Assembly: GCA_015472025.1 (NCBI GenBank)
Contig: BNHL01000001.1
Coordinates: 4,452,001-4,516,000 of the forward strand
Length of the DNA: 64,000 nucleotides
Origin: Cytophagales bacterium WSM2-2
GTDB lineage: Bacteria > Bacteroidota > Bacteroidia > Cytophagales > Cyclobacteriaceae
Reading direction: 5' to 3'
Below, one piece after another: positions 63,758-64,000 of the stretch. The translations under genes were made by a program, and so were the position numbers. Numbering within the stretch: position 1 is the first letter of the stretch; every line of letters begins with the position of its first letter. Under the pieces are notes generated by a model. It worked only from the letters and a program-made list of their open reading frames with translations. It was not told the origin of the DNA and made no database searches.

Positions 63758-64000
63758 TTACACTTTAGCAACGTTTTGGGTCTCCCATGAAAAGTATCCT
63801 TTCTGAATAGCGAACCTGAGAAGACCTACATTGCTGCGAGCTTTGGTTTTTTCGAGAATGTTGGCTCTATGGTTGAAGAATGTCTTCTCGCTTATTTTGA
63901 GACGCTCACTGATTTCACCGGGGCTGTTTTCCTGGCAGATCAAAAGCAATATTTCGATTTCACGTGTGGTAAGACGGGAGTATGTTTCTTCTGAAGTCAT
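63758..64000 (-). CDS. LuxR/NarL-type regulator, partial
   Basis: About 80 residues of a GerE-type helix-turn-helix domain are visible (YSRLTTREIEILLLICQENS, GEISERLKISEKTFFNHRAN, LRFAIQKGYF). The minus-strand start lies at or beyond the window edge. An ATG is present exactly at 64000, but a longer response-regulator-type protein is more likely, with the receiver outside the window. Family members bind palindromic sites as dimers. Targets are unknown. Confidence 0.8.
   Translation of the reverse strand: MTSEETYSRLTTREIEILLLICQENSPGEISERLKISEKTFFNHRANILEKTKARSNVGLLRFAIQKGYFSWETQNVAKV

Overview
The window reads as a chromosomal segment of a Bacteroidota, most likely Cytophagales, bacterium. 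The evidence is many lipoproteins with a short signal and SC/GC lipobox, type IX secretion C-terminal domains, an ECF sigma/FecR/STN-TonB receptor/DUF4249 operon, LytTR regulation, permease-prefix ABC transporters with PadR, and almost no Shine-Dalgarno sequences. A genus near Chryseolinea or Ohtaekwangia would fit, but that is inference. I saw no rRNA, tRNA, CRISPR array, prophage or intact insertion sequence.

Layout. 1-2.8 kb: the end of a LytS-like kinase, its LytTR regulator, then a GAF/coiled-coil protein followed by a single-domain globin. 3-6.7 kb: surface and exported proteins (YadA-like head with tail-fibre C-terminus, a T9SS cargo, a PKD-like lipoprotein, an NHL-repeat lipoprotein broken by a frameshift). 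6.8-8.4 kb: rhomboid protease and RlmF, minus strand. 8.7-18.6 kb: lipoproteins, an oligopeptidase B-like S9 peptidase, GreB and a giant ELWxxDGT/MBG/T9SS protein. 18.8-28.9 kb: a Tricorn-like protease, a membrane-anchored winged-helix regulator divergent from a secreted protein, a YceI lipoprotein, a free-standing sensor propeller, an S41 peptidase and a carboxypeptidase-regulatory-like protein. 29-36.1 kb: an OmpA-family protein with seven 34-residue repeats, then an ABC permease translationally coupled to PadR. 36.4-42.5 kb: small stress or catabolic-type genes (YCII, DUF1059, DUF1624-type membrane protein, two alpha/beta hydrolases, a frameshifted DUF1348/NTF2 protein, AraC). 42.6-47.8 kb: the ECF sigma, anti-sigma, TonB receptor and DUF4249 operon. 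48-52.7 kb: exported RidA, a TonB receptor, and an HxlR/DoxX/AzoR module around a clear candidate operator. 52.8-64 kb: a second GAF protein, an MFS transporter, small membrane and exported proteins, a CheY-like regulator, an S53 sedolisin, a candidate outer-membrane beta-barrel protein and a LuxR-type regulator running off the end.

Themes. Envelope and secreted proteins dominate, with peptidases of families S9, S41 (two), S53 and rhomboid. Regulators sit beside their likely targets: PadR with the permease, HxlR with DoxX/AzoR, ECF with the TonB receptor, and AraC with the small hydrolase cluster. Three genes carry reading-frame breaks (about 6.3, 41.3 and 57.6 kb) that can each be explained by a small indel. 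They may be real decay, phase variation or assembly error.

The least expected non-coding signal is a two-part element with nearly identical spacing upstream of two exported-protein genes (about 57,994 and 62,324): an inverted repeat CTGAT...AATCAGGG, a further CTGAT half-site, and a shared ATTTGTATC box. No complete novel system was identified.
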